Below, one piece after another: positions 12,731 to 24,307 of a stretch of DNA of 64,000 nucleotides; position 1 is the stretch's first letter, and each line of letters begins with the position of its first letter. A program made the position numbers and the translations under genes. Location of the stretch: the NCBI RefSeq assembly GCF_037325665.1, contig NC_090252.1, positions 45,845,425 through 45,909,424 on the forward strand, written 5' to 3'. The stretch is from Littorina saxatilis. Taxonomy: Eukaryota; Mollusca; Gastropoda; Littorinimorpha; Littorinidae. The notes beneath the pieces are model-generated. The model made no database searches and was not told the DNA's origin. It saw nothing but the letters and a program-made list of their open reading frames with translations.

Positions 12731-13542
12731 ACAAGTCGCGTAAGGCGAAAATACAACATTTAGTCAAGCTGTCGAACTCACAGAATGAAACTGAACGCAA
12801 TGCAATTTTTTAGCAAGACCGTATGACAAGAAGAGCGCCGGGGTAGTAGTTGCGCTGAGAAGGATAGCACGCTTTTCTGTACCTCTCTTCGTTTTAACTT
12901 TCTGAGCGTGTTTTTAATCCAAACATATCATATCTATATGTTTTTGGAATCAGGAACCGACAAGGAATAAGATGAAAGTGTTTTTAAATTGATTTCAAAA
13001 ATTTAATTTTGATCATAATTTTTATATTTTTAATTTTCAGAGCTTGTGTAATATAAATATAACATATTTATATGTTTTTGGAATCAGAAAATGATGAAGA
13101 ATAAGATGAACGTAAATTTGGATCGTTTTATAAAAAAAATATGATTTTTTACAATTTCAGATGTTTAATGACCGAAGTCATTAATTAATTTTTAAGCCAC
13201 CAAGCTGAAATGCAATACCGAAGTCCGGCCTTCGTTGAAGATTGCTTGGCCAAAATTTCAATCAATTTGATTGAAAAATGAGGGTGTGACAGTGCCGCCT
13301 CAACTTTTACAAAAAGCCGGATATGACGTATTTATCGAAAAAAAGAAAAAAACGTCCGGGGATATTATTCCCAGGAACTCTCATGTAAAATTTCATAAAG
13401 ATCGGTCCAGTAGTTTGGTCTGAATCGCTCTACACACACACACGCACAGACAGACAGACAGACAGACACACACATACACCACGACCCTCGTCTCAGTTCC
13501 CCCTCTATGTTAAAACATTTAGTCAAAACTTGACTAAATGTA
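12731..13542 (+). mobile_element. Family A hairpin-ended non-autonomous element, copy A1
   Basis: Starts ACAAGTCGCGTAAGGCGAAA and ends in a 12-bp-arm hairpin, ACATTTAGTCAAAACTTGAC plus TAAATGT. A (CA)/(CAGA) microsatellite lies about 60 bp inside the hairpin end. Two related internal blocks carry ATGTTTTTGGAATCAG. There is no protein-coding capacity. Six copies occur in the window (A1-A6). The hairpin, subterminal microsatellite, T-rich flanks and lack of an obvious target duplication resemble Helitron/Helentron-derived non-autonomous elements; that class is inferred. Confidence 0.8.
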
Positions 13543-13544
13543 AA

Positions 13545-13700
13545 AAGGAGAGAGTCTTGGAAGTGAATATGAGAGTAAAATTACACTTACAGAGACCATG
13601 AAAGAAAGAAAATGTGAGAAAAAATGGTGTGAAAAGAGAGGGAGTCTTAATTAAACCAGGAGGTATTATTAAAAGGGGGTTCTACTTTTTGAAATACAAA
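13545..13700. repeat. Fragment of a dispersed GAGTCTT-rich repeat
   Basis: GGAGAGAGTCTT and GAGAGGGAGTCTTAATTAA blocks match the tandem array at 52600-52990 and fragments at about 47040-47130, 51300-51460 and 59020-59165. It reads as a widely dispersed low-complexity-like repeat. Confidence 0.5.
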
Positions 13701-13714
13701 ACTGATTACAGGCT

Positions 13715-14086
13715 CATTGACAGGGGCGGGGATATAGCTCAGTCGGTAGCGCGCTGGATTTGTATCCAGTTGGCCGCTGTCAGCGTGAGTTCGTCCCCAC
13801 GTTCGGTGAGAGATTTATTTCTCAGAGTCAACTTTGTGTGCAGACTCTCCTCGGTGTCCGAACACCCCCGTGTGTACACGCAAGCACAAGACCAAGTGCG
13901 CACCAAAAAGATCCTGTAATCCATGTCAGAGTTCGGTGGACGAAAATACCCAGCATGCTTCCCCCGAAAGCGGCGTATGGCTGCCTAAATGGCGGGGTAA
14001 AAACGGTCATACACGTAAAATTCCACTCGTGCAAAAAACACATAGTGTACGCGGGAGTTTCAGCCCACGAACGCAGAAGAAGAAGA
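13715..14086 (+). mobile_element. tRNA-derived SINE (type 1 body), full length
   Basis: Head: GGGGATATAGCTCAGTCGGT (A box) and GTGAGTTCGTCCCCACGTTC (B box). The body contains AAGATCCTGTAATCCATGTC and GGCGTATGGCTGCCTAAATG, and ends in a (GAA)n tail. ATTACAGGCT at 13705-13714 and 14087-14096 is a target-site duplication. Near-identical copies lie at 49265-49646 and 60829-61209. Confidence 0.92.
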
Positions 14087-14211
14087 ATTACAGGCTTACT
14101 TGTTCCCTTGAGAAATATCGCCACAACACATTAGATGAAATCAGAATTGCTCTTCTGCAATAGGCCTACTTATTAAAACTTCATTTTTAGTGATGACTAT
14201 AGTGAGATCTA

Positions 14212-15735
14212 TACTGTTCAAAAAAAGAAACGCATAGCTTGTAATATTTGGTTAATTTAGTTATATATGGCTACAAGGATATCCACCAAACTGCAGAAAA
14301 TGTTTATCTGGTCGTCGACCTTTCGTCCATTGCCACAAGTGAGCTCTGCACGTGACGCATGCGTTATCAGTGGCTACAATGTCAAAATTGCTCATTTGGC
14401 ATGACCACTCGTCATGCTTCAGTGTAATCTCGTGAAACTCGGGGAATATTGAGCTCTCACCATGTCTTCCAAAACCCATAAAAGCGGATTGTTCGCCACA
14501 AAGAAATCAGACGACAATTCAGCGACGAAAGATGGCCCGATTGAGCAGAGAAGACCGCCAAATTGCATTGGGTCGTTTACAAGCAGGCCAAAGTCAAAGT
14601 GCAATCGCCAGGCACTTCCACGTGTCCCAGAGCACCATCAGTAGACTGTGGGTCAGGTTTCAAGCCACTGGCTCCGTTGCTGACTTGCCACGAGCGGGAA
14701 GACCAAGGGCGACAACTGCTGCTCACGACCGCTTCATACGGCTCCGCCACCTCCGGAATCGTTTCCTGTCGGCCTCATCTTCTGTCCAGGCTCTCCCCGG
14801 GCCACACCGATTATCGGACCAGACCGTGCGGAACCGCCTGCATGAAGCTGGTTTGAGAGCTCGCAGACCTCACAGAGGAGCTGTCCTCACCCGCCGCCAT
14901 CGCCAGAACCGAGTGCAGTGGGGCAACCAGCACCTTCGCTGGACCGTCCGGAATCACTGGAGACACGTGTGGTTCAGCGACGAGTCCTACTTCCTGCTCC
15001 AGCGACATGATGGTCGGAGGAGAGTCTACCGGAGAGTAAACGAACGTTACGCGCCCAACTGTGTGGATGAGGCACCCGTTCATGGTGGTGGAGGCGTCAT
15101 GGTGTGGGGGGCGATCAATACCGCTGGAAGGAGCACCCTGGTGCACGTCCAAGGGCGCATAACTGCCCAGCGATACGTGGAGGAAATTCTGCGCCCACAC
15201 GCCCTTCCTCTTCTGGCTGACCAGGATGCCATATTCCAGCAGGACAACGCTCGCCCGCACACAGCACGACTCACCACCCAGTTCCTCACCGACCACCATG
15301 TCCAGGTGCTTCCCTGGCCATCCATGTCGCCAGACATGAACCCGATAGAACACCTCTGGGATGAATTGGACAGACGTGTGCGCAGGCGAGAAGAAGCGCC
15401 GGCAAATCACCGCGATCTATTGCAGGCACTTCAGGAGGAGTGGGACACCATCCCACAGCAAGATATCCGGCATCTGATCCAGTCCATGCCCAGAAGGTGC
15501 CGGGCAGTTGTTGCTGCTCAAGGCAGTCACACCCCCTACTGACTTGACAGCCTCGGCACCCAATCGTATTGATTGACTGATTGATTTGAAGATGCAAATG
15601 AACTGTGTGTGCATTCAACTGTGTCCATACCAAATTTCAAACAAATAATCTAAATATTGGATTTTCTGTTAATTTTTTCGAAAAATAAAACAAATTTGGC
15701 AAGTAGCAACTATGCGTTTCTTTTTTTGAACAGTA
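14212..15735 (+). mobile_element. Complete Tc1-type DNA transposon
   Basis: The 1,524-bp element has perfect 26-bp terminal inverted repeats: left end TACTGTTCAAAAAAAGAAAC, with the exact reverse complement ending at 15735. TA lies on both sides (14210-14211 and 15736-15737), the canonical Tc1/mariner target duplication. It holds one uninterrupted transposase ORF. Perfect ends plus an open gene imply recent insertion; whether it still moves cannot be told from one copy. Confidence 0.95.
14532..15542 (+). CDS. Tc1-family transposase, intact (336 aa)
   Basis: Cut-and-paste transposase of a Tc1-like element; in this family it binds the terminal inverted repeats and inserts at TA. The N-terminal helix-turn-helix region (about residues 5-50, with GQSQSAIARHFHVSQSTISR) is followed by a GRPR motif (residues 56-59), the AT-hook-like linker common to Tc1 proteins. 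The DDE catalytic domain has D150 (FSDES), D238 (QQDNARPHTA) and E273 (SPDMNPIEHLWDEL). Exactly 34 residues separate the second D and the E, giving the DD34E signature. Length (336 aa) is normal for the family and there are no stops or frameshifts. I chose the ATG at 14532 because the helix-turn-helix starts directly after it. The gene is centred between the perfect inverted repeats of 14212-15735. Product identity is very secure; activity is unknown. Confidence 0.96.
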   Translation: MARLSREDRQIALGRLQAGQSQSAIARHFHVSQSTISRLWVRFQATGSVADLPRAGRPRATTAAHDRFIRLRHLRNRFLSASSSVQALPGPHRLSDQTVRNRLHEAGLRARRPHRGAVLTRRHRQNRVQWGNQHLRWTVRNHWRHVWFSDESYFLLQRHDGRRRVYRRVNERYAPNCVDEAPVHGGGGVMVWGAINTAGRSTLVHVQGRITAQRYVEEILRPHALPLLADQDAIFQQDNARPHTARLTTQFLTDHHVQVLPWPSMSPDMNPIEHLWDELDRRVRRREEAPANHRDLLQALQEEWDTIPQQDIRHLIQSMPRRCRAVVAAQGSHTPY

Positions 15736-15984
15736 TAGCATGACTTTGATTGTTTATCCGAATGTATGTTCTCTGTTTGTTTCTCTCTTCCTGCGTTTAT
15801 ATTTATACACACACACACAAAAACTGAATCTGCTATTTGAACTCTTGAAATACTCTGGCCAAAGTTATAATGATGTGGACAATACCACTGCAGATTCTGA
15901 CAGTACGGACAAACAATACTGTGAATGTGATATAGACAAACAAATAACGTAACTGACAAACACACCAAGATTACACTACAGAAG

Positions 15985-16605
15985 CAGGGATGTCGTTAGG
16001 CGTCGGACATCGGACATAGATCGATTTAGAGGCTCAAAATGTCCGATTCACATAGCCGCATGGCGGTCACATGTCCTATCATTTTGAACTAAGCGCTGGC
16101 ATTGTCCGATAAGAACTCAATTCCTTCGGACAGCGCGATATTCGTTAATGTTCCTTTCAAGATACACATTTTCAAAAAGCGACCAAGCACTCTCGCGTAC
16201 AGGTGCACTGAGGTTGTGCAGTGCGGATCTTGCGTTTGGGTGACACCCGTCTGCAGCACATTAAAGTTAGGAGTATGGGAGACAACTCCAACTGACTTCA
16301 GACTAAGTCTTGCGTCTGCTTTTGCTTTCAGTTCGAGACATTTTGACGAAGCGCACTGAGTTATGCCACTGAAAAATAAATGTAAAGCCTACCAAAGTTC
16401 AACAAAAGCTGAACACGTTTGGCTATTCAACGGCATCCTGTGCTACATTAGTGTCAAAAACAGGGGGGAACACGGCGAGTGTCATTCTTGAAAATGAAAA
16501 AATTCTGACGTCCTATTGAAATTTCTGAAAGCGGTCAAATGTCCTATTGATCCTGAAGAGCTAGGACATTTGTCCTATAGGTATGAATTTGTAGCAACAT
16601 CCCTG
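15985..16605. mobile_element. hAT-like non-autonomous element with 6-bp target duplication
   Basis: Ends CAGGGATGT and ACATCCCTG are inverted copies with partial further similarity. CAGAAG lies directly outside both ends (15979-15984 and 16606-16611). The interior contains repeated ATGTCCTAT and GGACAT motifs in both orientations and only an unrecognised 85-aa ORF (16102-16359, +). CAGGG ends suggest hAT; the usual hAT duplication is 8 bp, so this may belong to a variant group. Confidence 0.7.
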
Positions 16606-16736
16606 CAGAAGACAATGGAGGTAGAAAAAAAAAAGACCCCCAAAAAAAGACTGCAACTTTTTCTGTAAGTGTAACTGACAAACACACCACGATTACAAAA
16701 GACAGAGAAGGTATAAAAATTTAAAAAAAGAAAAAA

Positions 16737-17581
16737 ACAAGTCGCGTAAGGCGAAATTACTACATTTAGTCAAGCTGTGGAACTCACAGAATGAAACTGA
16801 ACGCACTGCATTTTTTCACAATGACCGTAGTAAGCCGCTAGTGCAAAAGGCAGTGAAAGTGACAAGCCTGTTCAGCGCGGTAGCGGTTGCGCTGTGCTGC
16901 ATAGCACGCTTTACTGTACCTCTCTTCGTTTTAACTTTCTGAGCGTGTTTTTAATCCAAACATACCATATCTATATGTTTTTGGAATCAGGAACCGACAA
17001 GGAATAAGATGAAATTGTTTAAAACGATTTCGGAAATTTAATTTTAATCATAATTTTTATATTTTTAATTTTCAGAGCTTGTTTTTAATCCGAATATAAT
17101 TTATTTATATGTTTTTGGAATCAGAACATGATGAAGAATAAAATAAAAGTAATTTTGGATCGTTTTAGAAAAAAATTATTTTAATTACAATTTTCAGATT
17201 TTTAATGACCAAAGTCATTAATTAATTTATAAGCCTCCATGCTGAAATGCAATACCAAAGTCCGGCCTTCGTCGAAGATTGCTTGGCCAAAATTTCAATC
17301 AATTTGATTGAAAAATGAAGGTGTGACAGTGCCGCCTCAACTGTTACAAAATGCCAGATATGACGTCATAAAAGACATTTATCGAAAAAATGAAAAAAAC
17401 GTCTGGGAATTTCATACCCCGGAACTCTCATGTAAAATTTCATAAAGATTGATCCAGTAGTTTAGTCTGAATCGCTCTACACACACACACGCACAGACAC
17501 ACACACACACACATACACCACGACCCTCGTCTCGATTCCCCCTCCATGTTAAAACATTTAGTCAAAACTTGACTAAATGTA
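16737..17581 (+). mobile_element. Family A element, copy A2
   Basis: Same ends and interior as A1. It stops about 20 bp from the 3' end of the minus-strand cic exon (17602), so it sits within the first bases of that exon's downstream intron. Confidence 0.82.
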
Positions 17582-17601
17582 AAAAAGACTTGAACACTCA
17601 C

Positions 17602-20553
17602 TGTGATTGGTATTATCTGAACGCCAGTCTCCCTCCAGCCGCCGTACATCAGAATGCTGTACTTGCATGCTGCTCAGTGGAGGTACGATCTCCTGTACAG
17701 GAGTTCTGGTAACCATAGCAGCAGCGGGTTGCCGATAGCGACCACCCTCATCCCCAGCCTTGTCAACAGCAACCCCAAGCGTAACAGGCGCAGAAAGTTC
17801 TTGTCGCACGTAACCAGCCGGCACCTCAGGGTAGTCATGACTACGCGACCTGGCTAGCATGGATTGGGTGCTCCCGGGGTCAACGCGGTCAGTACCAGGG
17901 TGCCTCCCGCCGGCCGTAACCTGTGACGGATAATGTACCGTAGGGTCAACTCGAACGTCGGCCTCACGCGGGGGAGGGAAGGACTGCGTACGTTCCAGCT
18001 GTCGATGCCTACCAGAGGAAGGGGAATATCCTGGGGCCTGTTCAATGCACTGCTGACGCTCCTGTTCCATCATGCCTTGCGACTGCAGCTGCTTGACAAT
18101 GGCCGAGTGCTCCACAGGGCCGGGGAATTTCTGCTGAACAGGCGCCGCTAAGATCGTGTTCGCCTGCATTCCAAAGATGCTGCCCCCTGGACTGATCATC
18201 ACCTTCGACATTGGCGTCTTCGGGGTCGTGACCTCAATTCCAGAATCCTCGCTTCGCCCGGAATCCTGCTTCGGCAGGGTGATGCTCGGAGGTTTGTTGA
18301 CCACAGGGCTGGTGACCATCTGCGACTGAAACGCAGGCATACCAGCCACGGACGGGAAGCGCGGCGTGACTGGAGAAACGAGGTCCGACGAAGAGCTGCT
18401 CGACTTTGACGGCCCCGACCCCCAGCTTTTCTGTGGAGAGGAGATAAACCCTTGGGGGACTTGGGGGTTTGTGTGGGGGGAGATGGGGGTAAAAGACGTC
18501 GCGCGGTACGGACCAGGGGACTGCGTCTGTCCAATCCTCGGGGACATAGGGTTCCCAGGGGTGGGGGAGAAGGCGGGGGTGGTGGAGCGAGAGTTACCCA
18601 GCGACACAAGCATGTTGGCTGCCTCCGCTTCGTCCATTTCCACGTACCGCGACGGGTCACCTTCTCTGGAATCGGTGGTCCACTCGATCTGTCCTTCTTT
18701 CAGCTCCCCTGTGCGGCAGCCAGGGAAGGACGGTGCCTGGCGCAGACTCTTCCCTTTCAGCGACAAGTGTCTGGAACAGAACCCGCGCCTCTGAGACTCC
18801 TTGGTGCAGCCTTCCTTGGAGCACAGTCTCCTCCACTGCTTGCCGTTGAACTTCTTTCGGATTCCGTTCGGGGTTGAAACCACGTCACCCTTCTTGTACC
18901 GCATGTTCATTGTGGGCGAGCGGGGGGTGCTGGAGCGACTACTCTCCGTGGACTGAGCGCTACGACTCCGGCTGGGGTCTCTTTTCTTGAACGGCTGCTT
19001 GGACCTGTCTTGACCGTTCTGCGACCTTGACCCTGACCCTGGAGTGGCGCTACCTGACCTTGGTGTGCTCATTCCAGATGAGTCGAAGCTCATGTTACCC
19101 ACTGCCATCATCTCATCCTCGGAAGATTCCATGTGATCGAAGGAGCCAGCGCTTGACGACACAGGTCGTTCCATGTTGACCGGGGGATTCATGGCAGGTG
19201 GTGGAGGAGGGGTCTCGGCCTCAGGGGACTCATCAAGGTCCTCAAACCACGGTGGCTGCATCAGGCGAAGGTTGACCCGCGACACCCACTGGTCATCACG
19301 AATATTGACGTGCCACGTATGGTCCAGTCTAACCCTGTACATGGTGCCTCCCTGCGTGGCTCTCTTCTCCATCACAAGTCCGTCGTAAAAATAGTTTTCG
19401 TCCGTATTGAGCCGCACACAGACCGGCGAATTGATCTTGATCATGACAGACATGGGGCAGGTGTCGCTGATGATGTCGCACCCAACACCATCAAAGACGT
19501 GGTCGAAACTGACCGGGTTTTTGTCATCGTCAAACTCGATGCTCAGATGCTGGTTGTTCTTGTTGCCTTTGATGCTACCCGGCTGGAAGATCCCGTTCTT
19601 TCGAGCCAGCACCCTGTGGTTCTTCCACTCTTTGAGATCAATGTTTACACGTTTGGGGGGAGTCGGGTGAGGGGGTACTGGTGGGGAGATGGGCTGACCG
19701 GGCCCGCTGAGGTCCAAAGTGGCTTTGCGCTTCTTGGGCGGCTTGGCGATGGCCCGCATGCTGGGATCGCCGGGAAAGGAGAGTCCCTCGAAGCTGGTGT
19801 CCGGCGTCAGCTGGGTGGTGGGGGTGGTGGCCGGGCTCTGCTTGAAGTCAGACGTGGGGAAGGCTGGGGGAGAGTGGAGGATGACCGGGCTGGGCATGGA
19901 CACGGGGGTACTGGTCGGCGTCTGACGAGACGGTGGCCTCTGCTGCTGCTGCATCTGCTGCTCCTGTTGCTGCAATGGGCTCTGCGGCACGCTCTGACCT
20001 TGCTGCAAGGAGGTCATCACGTGGGACTGATAATGTTGAGCTTGAGAGACGTGAACGTGCTGCAATGGAGAGTTCAACTGATGCAACTGCGTCGGCTGTT
20101 GCTGCTGCAACTCTTGCTGGCGTTGTTCCTGCAAGTGAACGCCTCCCTGCTGCGCAGCAAAGCCCTGCTGCTGCTGCTGTTGAGCAGGGGATGGCGGTAT
20201 TTTGGCTTTGGACTGAGCAGGAGACATCACCTCTGACTTCACTTCAAAGGTAGGGCTGTTGTTTCTCTTTGGCTGGCGAATTGTCCGTCCACCTCTAGTA
20301 GTCGTCGTCACTCCGATACCTCCTCTACCCTGACGGGACTGGGGCGCCTTCTTTCCCACGTCAGCCTCCGCCTGTCCAGAGTCTGCGGGTGACTTCTGGT
20401 CCTCATCTTCATGATCTTTGGCTGCGGAAGCTCCCTCTTGACCATCCTCGCCAGACACGGCCTTGCGCCGGGATTTTGCTGGACGCTGGCCTGTGGGGGA
20501 GGAGCTGCTTGACCGACCCCGCCTACTGCGGCTGTCGATTCTTCGCGGCATGT
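17602..20553 (-). CDS. cic: Capicua long isoform (CIC-L) large exon
   Basis: HMG-box transcriptional repressor capicua, long-isoform-specific part, about 983 codons in one exon. From the ATG at 20551 ([12 protein letters not shown]): a Ser/Arg/Lys-rich start; polyglutamine stretches at about 120-155 and 190-205; the conserved CIC-L domain (Pfam DUF4819-like) at about 305-437 ([12 protein letters not shown] to [12 protein letters not shown]); the Cys/His block at about 550-595 ([19 protein letters not shown] to [10 protein letters not shown]); [13 protein letters not shown] at about 645-658; and [14 protein letters not shown] near 767. All have clear human CIC-L counterparts. The donor is ACA then GTGAGT (17601-17596), leaving phase 1; the open frame runs 9 codons into the intron. 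The acceptor TGCGTGCAG precedes 20553, so 5' exons lie upstream, or the ATG at 20551 is the start after a non-coding exon. It is on the opposite strand from the other cic exons and separated from them by a scaffold gap. Confidence 0.95.
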
Positions 20554-21162
20554 CTGCACGCAAACAAAAGCAGGACTCTCGTTAGAATGAAATTTACACA
20601 AGATTCACATCATGAGGTGGCTGTAGAATGGATTAGGGGACGTGAGCATACAGCACAAGAACCAGTAAGACAGACAGAGAAAGGGCAAAAGTCAGACGTG
20701 AGATTAGAAAATTGTCAAAAAGGGGGAAATAAAGTTTGCCAAATATAACTAAACACAAATCAGTTTGTTATCTTTTTTTAAGAATCAAATAACAAGAAAG
20801 GTACGTTGTGGGAACGTTTGTTATTGACAAAACAATACATTCACAGATATTTCGACCCAACGGTCTTTTAAGTGAACAGACAAACAAATATTCACCCAAA
20901 ACTTATCTTGATAGTTCTATCACTGTCAGTTTACATCCACTCGTCAGAAAGCCCAACGAATGAATCTTGTTTTTTGATTCTGAATTTTGGAACGTTGGCC
21001 GTCTCTTTGTTTTTGGATTTTGTTTATTTTGTTTTTAGTTTTCCTTCACTTTGACGTAAGAGAAGAAGGGAACAGGACTTACACATGAGGAGCATTGCTT
21101 ATACTTATGGCTTCAAACTCAACAAGAGAAGAAGGGAACAGGACTTACGATACACTGAGGAG
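20554..21162 (-). other. Sequence upstream of the CIC-L exon (intron or 5' region)
   Basis: The acceptor of the CIC-L exon lies at its edge, so at least part is intron. A roughly 60-bp segment (AGAAGAAGGGAACAGGACTT, then AGGAGCATTGCTTATAC) is tandemly repeated at about 21060-21122 and 21123-21162, and continues after the hAT-like insertion at 21865. Confidence 0.5.
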
Positions 21163-21864
21163 CAGGGCCGGACTACCAGGGGGGTTATGGGGGTTGCGCA
21201 ACCCCCCCCCCCCCCCCCCTAGCCTAAACATGTACCTTACTTATTTATTTATTTTTTTATTATTGCTTATTTTATGCCGTTTCATGCAAGGAGCGATCAT
21301 TTTCCTATCTCAGAATATGACCTACCCGTCAGCTTCAGGGGGCTTTGCCCCCTGACCCCCACAACGAGGGGGGGGTGGGTTCTAGGGTTTCCGGACCCCC
21401 CCCAGCCAAAAAATAAAAATATTGAATGGGGTATGCATTTCTTTATTTTACATTGAGTTTCAATTTTTGGGGTATTAATCAGTTACAAAATCTGCTGCCT
21501 GAAACTGGTAATGATCATCCTCAGAATGCACCAGATTGTTTTATTTTTTTATTTATTTTATTTACGAGGATTTATATCGCGCACGTATCTCACCACACAA
21601 GGCGACTCAAGGCGCATGTTACCTATTAATGCACCATTTTGCATCCTTTTTTTCAAAATTTTCCGGGGGAGCATGCCCCCGGACCCCCCTAGCAAGCTAG
21701 GCGCTTCGCGCCGTCGGCTCGGCGCTTCGCACCCATATCTTCACAATATACTTTTGAAAAAAACCAGTCATAAAATGAACTGATCCGCCCCTGCCGCCAG
21801 GGGGGACATCCCCCTGGGCCACCACTGGCAACCCCCCCCCTCCTCTTCGCCTAGTCCGGCCCTG
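21163..21864. mobile_element. hAT-like non-autonomous element (CAGGGCC type)
   Basis: The ends CAGGGCCGGACTA and TAGTCCGGCCCTG are perfect 13-bp inverted repeats. AGGAG flanks both sides. The second copy of the local tandem repeat (21060-21122) supplies an uninterrupted version of the site, confirming the boundaries. The interior has C-runs and GC-rich blocks such as GGGGCTTTGCCCCCTGACCC, and no long ORF. Related CAGGGCC ends occur at 42524-43101. Confidence 0.78.
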
Positions 21865-22133
21865 AGGAGCATTGCTTATACTTACGACTTCAAACTCAAT
21901 TTAATGTGATGGATTTTCATATCAGACATGAACACCCTGAGATGTTCAAAAGGAGGAATTCCTCTAAAAGAAGAAGGATTCTCATGCCTGATCGTGTGTG
22001 TTGGGGGGGGGGGGGGGGGCGGGGGGCGGCTGTGATAGTGCTTGTCAGTGTCAACAGTTAGAACTGCCAGTGGGCCTAGTGCCAATGCCAACAACACAAG
22101 ACAGCAGGGAAGTTCAGGCCAGCAGCTTTGAGC

Positions 22134-22497
22134 GTTCACTACCGAGGGGTAAAAAAAGCCGATACCCTCAACACAAAGCTTTCAGTTTCACGTGAAAAGA
22201 TTCAACCATATAAATCAGCAAGCAGTCAATGAACAGCACTGAGTGACTGAGGTATACTTCTAGTTTCTCAACCTAACAATACCCTGACTGTTGAGTGTTC
22301 TTACTGTCCACTACCGTGGGGTAAGAGATTAGAGCCAGAAATCCAGTCTGGTATCTTTAACACAAATCCCACAAAGCTTTCAGTTTCATGCGAAAAGATT
22401 CAATTCAACCCTGTAGTTCAGCAAGCAGTCAATGAACAGCACTGAGTGATTGAGGTATAGTTCTAGTTTCTCGACCTAACAATACCCTCACTGTAGT
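22134..22497. repeat. Tandem duplication, about 180-bp unit, two copies
   Basis: CACAAAGCTTTCAGTTTCA, then GCAAGCAGTCAATGAACAGC, then ACTGAGTGA and GAGGTATA occur twice in order with small differences. The flanks 21865-22133 and 22498-22813 show no gene. Confidence 0.8.
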
Positions 22498-22813
22498 CAG
22501 GATCTGCTATTTCCTGATGTCTGGCTTGACTGTGCGTCATTCATTCAGTTTCCGACACTGGTCAGATTAAGTGATGCCGGATCTATACACTGGCATACAA
22601 CCATCTTTGCAGAACTTTATGAAAATGTCAACTGATAGAAAAAATCACATGCCTGAATAAATGAAATGTTGAAGAACCAACCATGATTATTGATAGGATA
22701 GCAAGTATGCCACACTGTTAGTGTTACTGAGTTAAAATAATGTGGAGAGCACCTGTCCTTCAAGTTCTTAGAACATTATATATATCTTTAACGATTCAAT
22801 CTGATAGGGTGTC

Positions 22814-23350
22814 CATTACCAATCAATCAATCAATCAATATGAGGCTTATATCGCGCGTATTCCGTGGGTACAGTTCTAAGCGCAGGGATTTATTTATTT
22901 TTTTATTTTTATGCAATTTAAATCGCGCACATATTGAAGGCGGAGCGATTTATTTATGCCGTGTGAGATGGATTTTTTTTTTTTACACAATACATCACGC
23001 ATTCACATCGACCAGCAGATCGCAGCCATTTCGGCGCATATAATCCTACTTTTCACGGCCTATTATTCCAAGTCACACGGGTATTTTGGTGGACATTTTT
23101 ATCTATGCCTATACATGTACAATTTTGCCAGGAAAGACCCTTTTGTCAATCGTGGGATCTTTAACGTGCACACCCCAATGTAGTGTACACGAAGGGACCT
23201 CGGTTTTTCGTCTCATCCGAAAGACTAGCACTTGAACCCACCACCTAGGTTAGGAAAGGGGGGAGAAAATTGCTAACGCCCTGACCCAGGGTCGAACTCG
23301 CAACCTCTGGCTTCCGAGCGCAAGTGCGTTACCACTCGGCCACCCATTAC
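22814..23350 (-). mobile_element. Composite of minus-strand SINE sequences
   Basis: The right part (about 22890-23345) matches the SINE at 6335-6757, including the Ser/Leu-like head GGTGGCCGAGTGGTAACGC on the minus strand. The left part (22814-22893) carries the inverted form of the LINE-type tail, GCGTATTCCGTGGGTACAGT followed outward by (CAAT)n. Either one SINE inserted beside another or the family carries this tail. Confidence 0.75.
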
Positions 23351-24295
23351 CAAGATCAAACAGAAACACATTACGGCATATGAGTAATGACATACATGTA
23401 CAGAAAAATATTAGTATTATTACACCATGTCCGGTCTTCAGAACGACACCTGGCAATAAGGCAGACTCTGCTTTATCACAATCTTTAAGCCCAGTCAATG
23501 CGTTCACAACTGCCACTGACTGAGGCTGAGATACACAGAAATACATAAAAGACACAGAGCTGCCACCCCCTATCAAGCTTCTAACTCGATTTTAACACAG
23601 GTAAATGATTAACCTCTGCACATTCAGACATCAGCATAGCGGTGTGAGAAAGGGTAATGGAAAACTTCCCTGTGCAGTGAACACCCATTGTTAGAACCAC
23701 CAATTTAAGACTTCCGCCTTCTAAGGCCTCACTTTTTCTACGTCTGTAAACTGATCCCTTTTTAAGATTCCTTCCCTTTCATTTTCAACTTTAAGACCTG
23801 ATTTTGGCAGATTTTGAGTAATCTAAAAGGGAGGTACTACTTCATCTCAATTTGGCTCAAGTGTTACGCACAGTTGCAACAGAAAGAGTCTTGCAATAGT
23901 AATCCGCAGGGGCGATGAAACAGGATTTGAGTCGGTGATTATTACCAGGACACAAAATGCACTTGGCGCTTTCAATTTTGGTCAGGACCAAATAAATTCT
24001 GATGCGTCAAGGACAGTGAAAAATATACATGGCATCTCACTTGTCATTCTCAAGATGATCAAAGGGAATATGGAATGTTGGTAATGCTTACAAGTAACAA
24101 CTAACATTGATTATTTTCCAACAAATTTACCAAAATGGCTACGAAAGTTACGACAATTGTTGGAAAGGTTGAGGAAAAAGTTCAGCAAATCTGTCCGAAT
24201 TGAGGGCAACATTTTAGACAAGTCAAAAGAAGTTTTGTCGTTTGACAAAGTGCCACTGCCAATGCCAAAATGTATCCCTGCGATGATGTCACATT
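23351..24295. other. Unannotated stretch
   Basis: No gene, RNA or element ends recognised. The short ORFs in 24111-24485 have no familiar motifs and overlap the SINE that follows. Confidence 0.4.
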
Positions 24296-24307
24296 CCTGC
24301 ACGTATT

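Noticed and set aside
13715-14086. tRNA-like sequence with A and B boxes (also at 49265, 52138, 60829, 62303)
   Set aside because: Each is the head of a SINE with body, tail and target duplication; acceptor-stem pairing is not credible, so no tRNA gene is called.
19310-20236. 308-codon + strand ORF opposite the CIC-L exon
   Set aside because: It is the antisense shadow of a GC-rich coding exon with strong homology on the minus strand.
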